NCBI RefSeq assembly: GCF_001668675.1
Contig: NZ_LZKQ01000210.1
Span: forward strand, 1 to 64,000
DNA length: 64,000 nucleotides
Direction of reading: 5' to 3'
Source of the DNA: Mycobacterium asiaticum
GTDB taxonomy: Bacteria > Actinomycetota > Actinomycetes > Mycobacteriales > Mycobacteriaceae
The first letter of the stretch is position 1. Every line of letters begins with the position of its first letter. Made by a program: the position numbers and the translations under genes. Under the pieces are notes generated by a model. The model made no database searches and was not told where the DNA came from. It saw only the letters and a program-made list of their open reading frames with translations. Shown here one piece after another: positions 19,681 through 28,453 of the stretch.

Positions 19681-20898
19681 ATGGCGAACCTGGACGGCGT
19701 CTTCCGCCGGGAATGGGGACCCGCCGTGGCCGCCCTCGCTCGGTGGTCCGGTGACCTCACCGTCGCCGAAGACGCCGTCCAGGAGGCCTGCGCCGAAGCG
19801 CTGCGCACCTGGCCGCACGATGGGGTGCCCGCCAACCCGGGCGGCTGGCTGGTAACAGTCGGCCGTAACCGGGCCCGGGACCGGCTGCGCCGCGAGTCCG
19901 CGCGTCCCGGAAAGGAATTGGCGGCTGTGCTGGACGACATCAGGGCGCGTACCGATCGCACCGACCCGCATCCGGTTCGCGACGACGAGTTGCGGATGAT
20001 GTTCACCTGCGCCCACCCGGCGCTGGACCGGCAGTCGCAATTGGCCCTGACGCTGCGGCTGGTCTCCGGTTTGACCGTCGGCGAGATCGCGCGTGCGCTG
20101 CTGCAGACCGAGGCGGCCATCGGTCAGCGAATCACGCGCGCCAAGAACAAGATTCGGCACGCCAACATCCCGCTGCGGGTGCCACCGCCGGAGTTGCTGC
20201 CCGAACGCACCCCGCACGTGTTCGGTTGCGTCTATTCGGTGTTCACCGAGGGCTACTGGTCGACCGCGGGACCGTCGGCCATCCGGGACGACCTGTGTGA
20301 CGAAGGGATCCGGCTGGGCGCGGAGTTGTGCGCGCTGCTGCCCGACGAGCCGGAGGCGCACGCCTTATCCGCCCTGATGCTGCTGCATGATTCGCGGCGC
20401 GCGACCCGGGTGGACGATACCGGGATGCTGGTGCCGCTCGAGGACCAGGACCGGCGCCGGTGGGACCGCGGGCGCATTTCGCGCGGGCTCGACCGGTTGC
20501 GGCGCGCCCAGGGGTCGACGGGCGCCTATCTGCCCCAGGCGGTGATCGCCGCGCTCCATGCCACGGCGCCGTCCTGGGAGCAGACCGACTGGGTGAGGAT
20601 CTGCGCCGCCTACGACCGGCTGTTCGGACTGACCGAATCGCCGGTGGTGGCCGCCAATAGGGCGCTGGCGATCGGATTCCGCGACGGCCCCGACGCCGGC
20701 TTGGCCGCCCTGGACAAGGTGGCACAGGACCCGCGGCTAACCCGCTCCAATCTCGTCGCGACCGTGCGCGCGGACCTGCTGCGGCGCGCGGGGAGAACCG
20801 CCGCTGCCCTCGACTGGTATCGAGTGGCGTTTCAGGCCAATGGATCCGACCCCGGCCGCGCGTTTCTGCGGCGCCGCATCGTCGAGTGCGGGGGTTAG
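19681..20898 (+). CDS. ECF42-type RNA polymerase sigma factor
   Basis: ECF sigma factor of 405 residues. The N-terminal sigma2 ([41 protein letters not shown]) and sigma4 ([35 protein letters not shown]) regions recognise promoters; a long C-terminal extension of about 200 residues with helical, TPR-like content ([33 protein letters not shown]) marks the ECF42 group, which works without an anti-sigma partner and needs this extension. The adjacent DGPF gene is its usual target. Its stop TAG interlocks with the rplA stop TAA by four bases (20895-20898). Confidence 0.9.
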   Translation: MANLDGVFRREWGPAVAALARWSGDLTVAEDAVQEACAEALRTWPHDGVPANPGGWLVTVGRNRARDRLRRESARPGKELAAVLDDIRARTDRTDPHPVRDDELRMMFTCAHPALDRQSQLALTLRLVSGLTVGEIARALLQTEAAIGQRITRAKNKIRHANIPLRVPPPELLPERTPHVFGCVYSVFTEGYWSTAGPSAIRDDLCDEGIRLGAELCALLPDEPEAHALSALMLLHDSRRATRVDDTGMLVPLEDQDRRRWDRGRISRGLDRLRRAQGSTGAYLPQAVIAALHATAPSWEQTDWVRICAAYDRLFGLTESPVVAANRALAIGFRDGPDAGLAALDKVAQDPRLTRSNLVATVRADLLRRAGRTAAALDWYRVAFQANGSDPGRAFLRRRIVECGG

Positions 20899-21602
20899 CC
20901 CTCCGAGAAGTTGCGGGTGACGGCCGGGTCGACCGGGATGCCCGGTCCGGTGGTCGTCGAGACCACGATCTTGCGCAGGTAGCGGCCCTTGGAGGCGGAC
21001 GGCTTGAGCCGCAGCACCTCGTCCAGCGCGGCGCCGTAGTTCTCGGCCAGGGCCTTCTCGTCGAACGAGGCCTTGCCGATCACGAAGTGCAGGTTGGCCT
21101 GCTTGTCGACGCGGAAGTTGATCTTGCCGCCCTTGATGTCGGCGACGGCCTTGGCGACGTCGGGAGTCACGGTGCCGGTCTTGGGGTTCGGCATCAGGCC
21201 GCGCGGACCCAGCACCCGCGCGATACGACCCACCTTGGCCATCTGGTCGGGAGTCGCGATCGCGGCGTCGAAGTCCAGGAACCCGCCCTGGATCTTCTCG
21301 ATCAGGTCGTCACTGCCCACGATGTCGGCACCGGCGGCCTGCGCCTGCTCGGCCTTCTCGCCCACCGCGAAGACGGCAACCCGGGCGGTCTTGCCCGTGC
21401 CGTGCGGCAGGTTCACCGTGCCACGCACCATCTGGTCGGCCTTGCGCGGGTCGACACCCAGCCGGATCGCCACCTCGACGGTCGCATCCTGCTTGGTCGA
21501 TGACGTCTCCTTGGCGAGCTTGGCCGCCTGCAGCGGCGTGTAGAGGGTGTTGCGGTCCACCTTCTCGGCGGCGGCGCGATATGCCTTGCTGGTCTTGCTC
21601 AT
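20895..21602 (-). CDS. rplA: 50S ribosomal protein L1
   Basis: L1 stalk protein of 235 residues, binding 23S rRNA and helping release of tRNA. Recognisable are [19 protein letters not shown], the [14 protein letters not shown] motif and [18 protein letters not shown]. It follows rplK after 72 bases on the same strand; together they form the rplKA operon. Its end overlaps that of the convergent ECF42 gene. Confidence 0.98.
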   Translation of the reverse strand: MSKTSKAYRAAAEKVDRNTLYTPLQAAKLAKETSSTKQDATVEVAIRLGVDPRKADQMVRGTVNLPHGTGKTARVAVFAVGEKAEQAQAAGADIVGSDDLIEKIQGGFLDFDAAIATPDQMAKVGRIARVLGPRGLMPNPKTGTVTPDVAKAVADIKGGKINFRVDKQANLHFVIGKASFDEKALAENYGAALDEVLRLKPSASKGRYLRKIVVSTTTGPGIPVDPAVTRNFSEG

Positions 21603-21674
21603 TGAATATCCAATCTGTGTTGGGTCGTGGTCGGCGGGCCGAAGCTGGCCCTCCCACGCGTTCTCGAGGGGTTA

Positions 21675-22106
21675 CTACTCGACCGTGATGCCCATCGACC
21701 GGGCGGTGCCGGCGATGATCTTGGCAGCGGCGTCGATGTCGTTGGCGTTGAGGTCGGTCTTCTTGGTCTCGGCGATCTCGCGAACCTGGTCCCAGGTGAC
21801 CTTGGCGACCTTGTTCTTGTGCGGCTCGGCCGAACCCTTCTGCACACCGGCGGCCTTGAGCAGCAGCTTGGCGGCAGGCGGCGTCTTCAGCGTGAAGGTG
21901 AAGCTGCGGTCCTCGTAGACGGTGATCTCAACGGGGATGACGTTGCCGCGCTGGTTCTCCGTCGCGGCGTTGTACGCCTTGCAGAATTCCATGATGTTGA
22001 CGCCGTGCTGACCCAGCGCGGGGCCGACCGGCGGCGCAGGGTTGGCCTGCCCTGCGGTGATCTGCAGCTTGATCAGCCCGGTGACTTTCTTCTTCTTCGG
22101 GGCCAT
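21675..22106 (-). CDS. rplK: 50S ribosomal protein L11
   Basis: L11, 143 residues, forms the GTPase-associated centre and is needed for RelA sensing. The N-terminal domain shows [26 protein letters not shown], whose Pro-rich part is the thiopeptide antibiotic site with 23S rRNA; the C-terminal rRNA-binding domain ends [10 protein letters not shown]. It sits 49 bases downstream of nusG on the same strand. Confidence 0.98.
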   Translation of the reverse strand: MAPKKKKVTGLIKLQITAGQANPAPPVGPALGQHGVNIMEFCKAYNAATENQRGNVIPVEITVYEDRSFTFTLKTPPAAKLLLKAAGVQKGSAEPHKNKVAKVTWDQVREIAETKKTDLNANDIDAAAKIIAGTARSMGITVE

Positions 22107-22155
22107 GAGATGTCGAACTTCCTTCCTGGTTTTGCTTAGTTCAGTGCCCAGCGGG

Positions 22156-22902
<747 letters not shown>

Positions 22903-22918
22903 CTATCACTCTCGAGTC

Positions 22919-23401
22919 TCAGCCGAACACCAACAGCACGAGCTTGCTCAGACCCAAGTCGGCACCGCCTACCAGCGCCACCATGAAGGCCAGGAACACC
23001 AGCACCACCGACGTGTAGGTGAGCATCTGCTTACGGTTCGGCCAGATGACCTTCCGCATCTCGGCTACAACCTGCTTGAGGTAGGTGTAGACGAAGAGGA
23101 AGGGGTTGACCGAGCCGGCTTTCTTCGGTTTCCTCGCCTTGTCTTTCTGGGTCGACTTGGCCTTCCCAGACTTTCCGGCCAACTTCGCGGCGTCCTTCTT
23201 GGACGAGCCCTTGCCGGCCGCTTCGGTCTCGACGGACTCGTCGTCGGTGTCGTCTTCGGCCTCCACGACACGCGCCCGGGTCCGCTTGCCCGTCGGGCGC
23301 TGCGGCCGCGCCGCCTTGGTCACCACGGCCGTCCGGCCACCGTCCTTGGCGTCGCCGCCGTCGCGTGTGGCGTCGTCGGCAACGTCGCCTTCGTCGCTCA
23401 C
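22919..23401 (-). CDS. secE: Preprotein translocase subunit SecE
   Basis: SecE, 160 residues, stabilises the SecY channel. It has a long charged, Ala/Lys-rich N-terminal region of about 100 residues usual in mycobacteria, then the amphipathic [21 protein letters not shown] and one membrane helix [21 protein letters not shown]. The start is GTG 23401 with AAGGAG seven bases upstream. Order secE-nusG-rplK-rplA is conserved; tRNA-Trp lies just upstream. Confidence 0.96.
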   Translation of the reverse strand: MSDEGDVADDATRDGGDAKDGGRTAVVTKAARPQRPTGKRTRARVVEAEDDTDDESVETEAAGKGSSKKDAAKLAGKSGKAKSTQKDKARKPKKAGSVNPFLFVYTYLKQVVAEMRKVIWPNRKQMLTYTSVVLVFLAFMVALVGGADLGLSKLVLLVFG

Positions 23402-23524
23402 CGCATGCTCCTTTGTTCGTCAGCTATCTCGCGAGCCATTCCGCTTCGGTTGGCCACTATTCCAGTGTCCACCATATGTCCGGCTCCTCTTCAGGCCATA
23501 CCGGCCTGCGTCGTCACCTCTCAG

Positions 23525-23597
<73 letters not shown>

Positions 23598-23720
23598 ATC
23601 ACCCGGGGCTTACATGACTCGCGCGCTCCCCGTTCGGCAATCGCGAACCGACGGACAGCGCGCTTGTAATGGGAAAACCCCGAGGTCCGAGTGTACATCC
23701 AGGTGGGAGTCAGATACTAA

Positions 23721-24221
23721 TTAGGCGGTTCTGATGACCTGCCCGCTTTCTTTGTCCCATTTCAGCTGGATCGAATTGTCGCCCTCGTGCCCCATCAGGG
23801 TCGTATAAGCCTCCAAAACCAGGACGCCATCCTGGTTGTGGCAGAAGTTTTTCGTGACCACGATGTCGGCGCCGAACCGCTCGTTCACACTTTCGATGCG
23901 CAGGCTGCCGTAGAGCTTGTCGCCCACGTGTATCGGCGCGTGGTAGACGAACTTCTGGTCGACCTGCACGATCTGCATGGTTTCGAAGCCGACGTCGACG
24001 TTGCGGAAGAAGTCGTCCTGGATGAGCTTGGCCAGGATCGTGACGAAGGTCAGCGGAGCGACGATGCGGTCATAGCCCATCTCGGCGGCCGCGGCCTCGT
24101 CGTGGCAGGCCTGGTCCTCGCACTTGACCGACCGAGCGAATTGCCGAACCTGCTCCCGGCCCACCTCGAAGTAATCGGGGTAGCGCCAGCTCATCCCCCG
24201 GATATCTGTCTTGAGGGCCAT
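23721..24221 (-). CDS. hadC: (3R)-hydroxyacyl-ACP dehydratase subunit HadC
   Basis: HadC, 166 residues, pairs with HadB to form the HadBC dehydratase of the FAS-II cycle acting late in meromycolate elongation. It has the MaoC/hot-dog N-terminal layout of FAS1-like dehydratases (SWRYPDYFEVGREQVRQFARSV, GYDRIVAPLTFVTILA) without the catalytic D-x4-H motif, which comes from HadB. It starts three bases after hadB ends. The C-terminal part after ATTLMGHEGD-like text is somewhat Ser/Gln/Lys-rich. Confidence 0.95.
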   Translation of the reverse strand: MALKTDIRGMSWRYPDYFEVGREQVRQFARSVKCEDQACHDEAAAAEMGYDRIVAPLTFVTILAKLIQDDFFRNVDVGFETMQIVQVDQKFVYHAPIHVGDKLYGSLRIESVNERFGADIVVTKNFCHNQDGVLVLEAYTTLMGHEGDNSIQLKWDKESGQVIRTA

Positions 24222-24224
24222 CCG

Positions 24225-24653
24225 CTAGGCCAGCTTCGCCGAGGCGACGGCCCGACCGAAGATCTTTTTGCCGCCGGTCGTGGCGGTCAACGCAATGGTC
24301 ACCGACTTGCTCTCGGGGTCGACGGACTTCACCCTGCCGCTGAACACCAACTCGGCGCCCTTGCCATCGTTGGGCACCGGGACCACCGCAGTGAATCGCA
24401 CGTTGTATTCGGTGACCGCACCCGGGTCGCCGACCCACGACGTGACGTAGCCGCCGCCGATACCCATCGTCAGCATGCCGTGCGCGATCGCGGTGTCCAA
24501 GCCCACCATCTTGGCGATCTCGTCGTCCCAGTGGATCGGGTTCAAGTCACCCGAGACTCCGGCGTAATTGACCAGGTCCTGGCGGGTCAGTGGGTAGGTG
24601 CGCTCTGGGAGCTGGTCGCCCACCTGGACCGAACTGAACTCACGCAGAGGCAT
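24225..24653 (-). CDS. hadB: (3R)-hydroxyacyl-ACP dehydratase catalytic subunit HadB
   Basis: Catalytic subunit shared by HadAB and HadBC, 142 residues as in M. tuberculosis. The active-site motif SGDLNPIHWDDEIA carries Asp36 and His41. It dehydrates beta-hydroxyacyl-AcpM in mycolic acid synthesis. The start is ATG 24653 (MPLREFSSVQVGDQ), overlapping the end of hadA by 14 bases; the longer reading to 24731 is out of the family. Confidence 0.95.
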   Translation of the reverse strand: MPLREFSSVQVGDQLPERTYPLTRQDLVNYAGVSGDLNPIHWDDEIAKMVGLDTAIAHGMLTMGIGGGYVTSWVGDPGAVTEYNVRFTAVVPVPNDGKGAELVFSGRVKSVDPESKSVTIALTATTGGKKIFGRAVASAKLA

Positions 24654-25116
24654 CAGAAAACCCTTCTCCATCTTCACCGGAACGACCTGCCAGGGTCGTG
24701 TACGTCTCTTGCACGATCTCACCAGCATCATTGGTGACGATGTTCTTGGTCACGATGATCTGGGTGCCGTGTGCTTCCCGCACGGAATCCACGTATACGT
24801 CACAGTAGAGCTTGTCGCCGGCAACGATCGGCTTCCGGAACTTCAGCACCTGGTCGATCTGGACGATTTTCTCGTCCGAAATGGCGATGTTCGCGTAATC
24901 GAAGAATGCCGATTGCGCCTTGTAGCCGAATACGCAAATGAACGTCAGCGGGGCCGTCAAACCCTTGTAGCCCAGTTCCGCGGCCGCATTGTCATCGAAG
25001 AACGCGGCGTCGTCATTCTGCACAGCCGTCGCGTGCTCGCGGATCTTTTCCCGCTCCACCAGGTAATAGTCGGGGTAGCGATAGTGCATCCCGACGATGT
25101 CTTGGGACAGCGCCAC
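24640..25116 (-). CDS. hadA: (3R)-hydroxyacyl-ACP dehydratase subunit HadA
   Basis: HadA, 158 residues, is the substrate-binding partner in HadAB, acting early in FAS-II. The family text MHYRYPDYYLVEREKIREHA and GLTAPLTFICVFGYKAQ is clear. Cys61 is present (count from ATG 25116); in M. tuberculosis this residue is the covalent target of thiacetazone and isoxyl after activation by EthA. The gene follows rpmG after 48 bases and overlaps hadB. Confidence 0.95.
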   Translation of the reverse strand: MALSQDIVGMHYRYPDYYLVEREKIREHATAVQNDDAAFFDDNAAAELGYKGLTAPLTFICVFGYKAQSAFFDYANIAISDEKIVQIDQVLKFRKPIVAGDKLYCDVYVDSVREAHGTQIIVTKNIVTNDAGEIVQETYTTLAGRSGEDGEGFSDASA

Positions 25117-25164
25117 GGTTTTGAAACCTACCTACGAATCTTCGGCCAGACTGGGACAGCGTGG

Positions 25165-25332
25165 TTACCGCGTTTCGCGGTGCCCCTGGTGCTTTCCGCA
25201 GTTCGGGCAGAACTTTTTCAGCTCCAACCGGTCCGGGTCGTTGCGACGGTTCTTCTTGGTGATGTAGTTACGGTGCTTGCACACCTCGCACGCCAAGGTG
25301 ATCTTTGGCCGCACGTCGGTACTGGAAGCCAT
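25165..25332 (-). CDS. rpmG2: 50S ribosomal protein L33, zinc-binding form
   Basis: A 55-residue L33 read on the minus strand from ATG 25332: [18 protein letters not shown], ending [10 protein letters not shown]. Two CxxC pairs (CEVC and CPNC) make it a zinc-binding (C+) L33. It heads the hadABC operon, as in M. tuberculosis. Confidence 0.95.
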   Translation of the reverse strand: MASSTDVRPKITLACEVCKHRNYITKKNRRNDPDRLELKKFCPNCGKHQGHRETR

Positions 25333-25383
25333 GGCCTTATTCCCTCAGCTCTCTGTCAATCTCTAAGTCTCAATGTTGTGTTG

Positions 25384-25457
<74 letters not shown>

Positions 25458-25491
25458 TCTGGTGCGCGCCGCGCCTGCTCGGCGTCCGCCG

Positions 25492-25564
25492 AGCCCCCTA
25501 ACGGAATCGAACCGTTGACCTTTTCCTTACCATGGAAACGCTCTACCGACTGAGCTAAGGGGGC
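25492..25564 (-). tRNA. thrT: tRNA-Thr (GGT anticodon)
   Basis: Minus-strand cloverleaf of 73 bases. Acceptor GCCCCCT pairs with AGGGGGC, discriminator T, anticodon stem TTTCC/GGAAA around ATGGTAA, giving GGT, and T-arm AACGGTTCGATTCCGTT. It is separated from tRNA-Met by 34 bases. Confidence 0.95.
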
Positions 25565-25654
25565 CGGTACCCGTAGCGACCAGTCGTGCAGGTGCGCTTC
25601 AAGGGCCAGAAAGAGGTTACAGCCTGCCCCGCAACGTCTCCAAACCAGGACGAG

Positions 25655-25870
25655 TCAGCCGGTGTCGCCGTTCCGGTGCAGCTGCCAGGCGCTGAGGTCG
25701 CTGAACTCGTCGTAGTCCTCGTCCTGCGGGTCGTGCTCGACCTCCGGACCCTCGTCCAGCACCGCCTTCAGTGCGAGGTGGACCGCCTCCCGCGCATCCA
25801 GCAAGTGAAATTTGTCAATTACCCCTTGCAGCAAATCGGCTTCAACAAGGATGTCGACCCTCTTCAACAT
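25655..25870 (-). CDS. Orphan VapB-like (DUF2191) antitoxin-type protein
   Basis: Short protein of 71 residues. The first 40 residues fit the VapB/DUF2191 ribbon-helix-helix pattern (a short beta strand KRVDILVEADLLQ, then a helix LLDAREAVHLALKAVLDEG matching the usual KREAVELAL motif); the rest is Asp/Glu-rich. No PIN-domain toxin gene lies beside it: downstream is tRNA-Thr, and the other neighbour is divergent. Its place matches M. tuberculosis Rv0634A. It may be a free-standing regulator; ATG 25870 lacks a good ribosome-binding site. Confidence 0.6.
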   Translation of the reverse strand: MLKRVDILVEADLLQGVIDKFHLLDAREAVHLALKAVLDEGPEVEHDPQDEDYDEFSDLSAWQLHRNGDTG

Positions 25871-25944
25871 GGACCAACTTTACCCAGTGCTGACCGATTT
25901 GGGCCGAGAGAAGGCCAGCTTGAGAGGTTTTTTTGGCGACCCAA

Positions 25945-25950
25945 TACGCT
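25945..25950 (+). promoter_or_regulatory. -10 element of a probable leaderless transcript
   Basis: TACGCT (TANNNT) ends six bases before GTG 25957. A TTGAGA at 25920-25925 could be the -35 with a 19-base spacer. Such spacing is that of leaderless mycobacterial messages. Confidence 0.45.
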
Positions 25951-25956
25951 GGTGCC

Positions 25957-26673
25957 GTGTCAGACTCGGACCGGCTCTACTTCCGTCAACTGCTGTCAGG
26001 GCGTGATTTCGCCGCCGGCGACCCCATCGCCGCGCAGATGCGCAACTTCGCCTACCTGATCGGCGACCGCGACACTGGTGACTGTGTGGTGGTCGACCCT
26101 GCCTATGCCGCGGGGGACCTGGTCGACGCGCTGGAAGCCGACGGCATGCGCCTGTCCGGCGTCCTGGTGACCCACCATCACCCGGATCATGTTGGCGGCT
26201 CGATGATGGGTTTCGAGCTCAAGGGCCTGGCGGAGCTCCTCGAACGCACCGCGGTACCGGTACACGTGAACACCCACGAGGCGGTGTGGGTGTCACGGAT
26301 TACCGGCATCCCACTCAGCGACCTGACCAGCCACGATCACCGGGACAAGCTCAGCATCGGTGACATCGAGATCGAACTGCTGCACACTCCGGGCCACACT
26401 CCGGGCAGCCAGTGTTTCCTGCTCGACGGCCACTTGGTCGCCGGCGACACGCTGTTCCTGGACGGCTGCGGTCGCACCGACTTCCCCGGCGGCGATTCCG
26501 ACGAGATGTACCGCAGCCTGCAGCAACTCGCCGCCCTACCGGGCGATCCGACGGTGTTTCCCGGGCACTGGTACTCGGCCGATCCGAGTGCCGCGCTGTC
26601 GGAGGTCAAGCGTTTCAATTACGTGTACCGGCCGGCCAATCTCGACCAATGGCGAATGATGATGGGCGGCTAA
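25957..26673 (+). CDS. Metallo-beta-lactamase-fold hydrolase (glyoxalase II-like)
   Basis: Hydrolase of 238 residues, Rv0634c counterpart. Zinc ligands are seen in THHHPDHVGG (HxHxDH), LLHTPGHTPGS, AGDTLFLDGCGRTDF and VFPGHWYSA, covering the five motifs of the MBL fold. Members act as glyoxalase II or persulfide/thioester hydrolases. GTG 25957 (MSDSDRLYF) is preferred over an upstream TTG because it lies at the start expected from TACGCT; a leaderless message is likely. Confidence 0.9.
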   Translation: MSDSDRLYFRQLLSGRDFAAGDPIAAQMRNFAYLIGDRDTGDCVVVDPAYAAGDLVDALEADGMRLSGVLVTHHHPDHVGGSMMGFELKGLAELLERTAVPVHVNTHEAVWVSRITGIPLSDLTSHDHRDKLSIGDIEIELLHTPGHTPGSQCFLLDGHLVAGDTLFLDGCGRTDFPGGDSDEMYRSLQQLAALPGDPTVFPGHWYSADPSAALSEVKRFNYVYRPANLDQWRMMMGG

Positions 26674-26802
26674 CGGCGTGGCGAACACGAACTGCCATTC
26701 TGCGCACCGGCGATAACCGTGGCAGCAATACTCAGGAACCCGCTCTAGGATCAGTGCACTACATTCCGGTCCGGGGTCAGGAACAAGCGGAGGGCGGATT
26801 CC

Positions 26803-27648
26803 ATGGGGTGGGCGCAACGAAGCTGGCAGGCAAGCTGGCACGGAATCGAGAACGTCGAGTCCAGCACCTGGTTGGTGTGGGCCGCGTGGGCGGCGATCGC
26901 ACTCGGTATCGCCGCCCTGATCTTCACTCACCGGCAGCTGCAGCGGAACCGCGCCTTGGCATCGGAGAAGACCCGACCGCACGTCGCGATGCTGATGGAG
27001 CCGCATGTGGCGGACTGGCACGTCATCGAGCTGGTGGTCCGCAACTTCGGCCGCACCGCGGCCTACGACATCCGGTTCAACTTCCCCAATCCGCCGACGG
27101 TGGCCGAGTACGAGAACGCGTCCGACGGTTATGCCGACGTGGTGGAACTGCAACTGCCCCGGGAGCTGCCGACGCTGGCGCCCGGGCAGGAGTGGCGGAT
27201 GGTGTGGGACTCGGCGCTCGACCGCGCCGAGATCGGGCACGGCGTCGAATCGCGTTTCGAAGGCACCGTGACCTACTACGACCGCCCCGACCGGCCGCGC
27301 GGCTGGAAGTTCTGGCAGCGTCCTCGCACCCCGCTGGAGACCAAGGTGGTGCTCGACTGGGACGCGTTGCCGCCGGTGCAACGGATCGAGTTGATGACCA
27401 CGCACGACCTGGCCAAGCGCGAGAAGCAGAAGCTGGAGCTGCTGCGCAACCTACTGACCTACTTCCACTACGCCAGCAAGGAGACGCGCCCCGAGGTGTT
27501 CCGCAGCGAGATCGACCGGATCAACCGCGCGGTGCAGGAAACCCAGGACAGGTGGCGAACCCGGCAGCTGGACGAGCCCACCGACGTCAGCCTGCGCTGG
27601 GGTGACGCCGAGAACGAGCTGGGTAAGCATCGCAGCCAACGGGTGTGA
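26803..27648 (+). CDS. Membrane-anchored protein of unknown function
   Basis: Protein of 281 residues, by position the counterpart of Rv0633c. It has one N-terminal transmembrane helix (WLVWAAWAAIALGIAALIF, residues 22-41), then a soluble beta-rich domain (HVIELVVRNFGRTAAYDIRF, LAPGQEWRMVWDSAL) resembling an immunoglobulin-like fold and a charged helical C-terminus (RIELMTTHDLAKREKQKLELLRN). No enzymatic motif is seen. A TAGGAT at 26745-26750 could be the -10 box. Confidence 0.8.
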   Translation: MGWAQRSWQASWHGIENVESSTWLVWAAWAAIALGIAALIFTHRQLQRNRALASEKTRPHVAMLMEPHVADWHVIELVVRNFGRTAAYDIRFNFPNPPTVAEYENASDGYADVVELQLPRELPTLAPGQEWRMVWDSALDRAEIGHGVESRFEGTVTYYDRPDRPRGWKFWQRPRTPLETKVVLDWDALPPVQRIELMTTHDLAKREKQKLELLRNLLTYFHYASKETRPEVFRSEIDRINRAVQETQDRWRTRQLDEPTDVSLRWGDAENELGKHRSQRV

Positions 27649-27675
27649 TCGCGCGACGATCTGATTCAATCGAGG

Positions 27676-27703
27676 TCCGCAGCGAAGGATCCGCAGCGAA
27701 GGA
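27676..27703 (+). repeat. Perfect 14-base tandem duplication upstream of echA3
   Basis: TCCGCAGCGAAGGA occurs twice without gap (27676-27689, 27690-27703). Both copies contain a GAAGGA sequence, the second serving as the echA3 ribosome-binding site. Confidence 0.9.
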
Positions 27704-27711
27704 GTAGCCCT

Positions 27712-28407
27712 ATGAGCGGTCCGGTCGTCTACACCCACGATGAAACCATCGGAGTCATCCGGATGGACGACGGCAAGGTAAACGCGCTCGGGCCCACCAT
27801 GCAGCAGGCCCTCAACGAGGCGATCGACCAAGCCGACAGAGACGACGTCGGCGCGCTTGTCATCACCGGCAACGAACGGGTGTTCAGCGGCGGCTTCGAC
27901 CTCAAGATCCTGACCTCCGGCGAAGCGCAGCCCGCGGTCGACATGCTGCGCGGCGGGTTCGAGCTGTCCTACCGACTGCTGTCCTATCCCAAGCCGGTGG
28001 TGATGGCCTGCACCGGGCACGCGATCGCTATGGGGGCATTCCTGCTGTCCTCTGGTGACCATCGAATCGCCGCCCACGCGTACAACATTCAGGCAAACGA
28101 AGTCGCGATCGGCATGGTGATCCCGTATCCCGCACTGGAGATCATGAAGCTGCGGCTGACTCGGTCGGCCTACCAGCAGGCCACCGGGCTGGCCAAAACC
28201 TTCTTCGGCGAAACCGCGCTGGCCGCGGGCTTCATCGACGAAATGGTGCTGCCGGAAGTGGTGGTCAGCCGCGCCGAGGAAGCGGCCCGCGAGTTCGCCG
28301 GCCTCAACCAGAAAGCCCACGCCGCCACCAAATTACGGACCCGCGCCGACGCGCTGAAAGCGATGCGAACCGGTATCGACGGGATCGAGAAAGAGTTGGG
28401 CCTCTGA
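27712..28407 (+). CDS. echA3: Enoyl-CoA hydratase family protein EchA3
   Basis: Crotonase-fold protein of 231 residues, same length as M. tuberculosis EchA3. The oxyanion parts are VFSGGFDLKIL (residues 57-67) and HAIAMGAFLLSSGDHR; the usual second catalytic Glu position is occupied in AIGMVIPYPALEIMK by non-acidic residues, so ordinary hydratase activity may be weak or altered. It acts on acyl-CoA in the cytosol. The ribosome-binding site lies in a duplicated 14-base block. Downstream is a molybdopterin enzyme gene not found here in H37Rv. Confidence 0.92.
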   Translation: MSGPVVYTHDETIGVIRMDDGKVNALGPTMQQALNEAIDQADRDDVGALVITGNERVFSGGFDLKILTSGEAQPAVDMLRGGFELSYRLLSYPKPVVMACTGHAIAMGAFLLSSGDHRIAAHAYNIQANEVAIGMVIPYPALEIMKLRLTRSAYQQATGLAKTFFGETALAAGFIDEMVLPEVVVSRAEEAAREFAGLNQKAHAATKLRTRADALKAMRTGIDGIEKELGL

Positions 28408-28453
28408 CCGACGGGGGACGTTTCGACCACCCCCCTTCGGGTACGCGCGTGTC

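Noticed and set aside
28411-28440. G-run and C-run downstream of echA3
   Set aside because: The arms are homopolymeric and imperfect, so no solid terminator claim.
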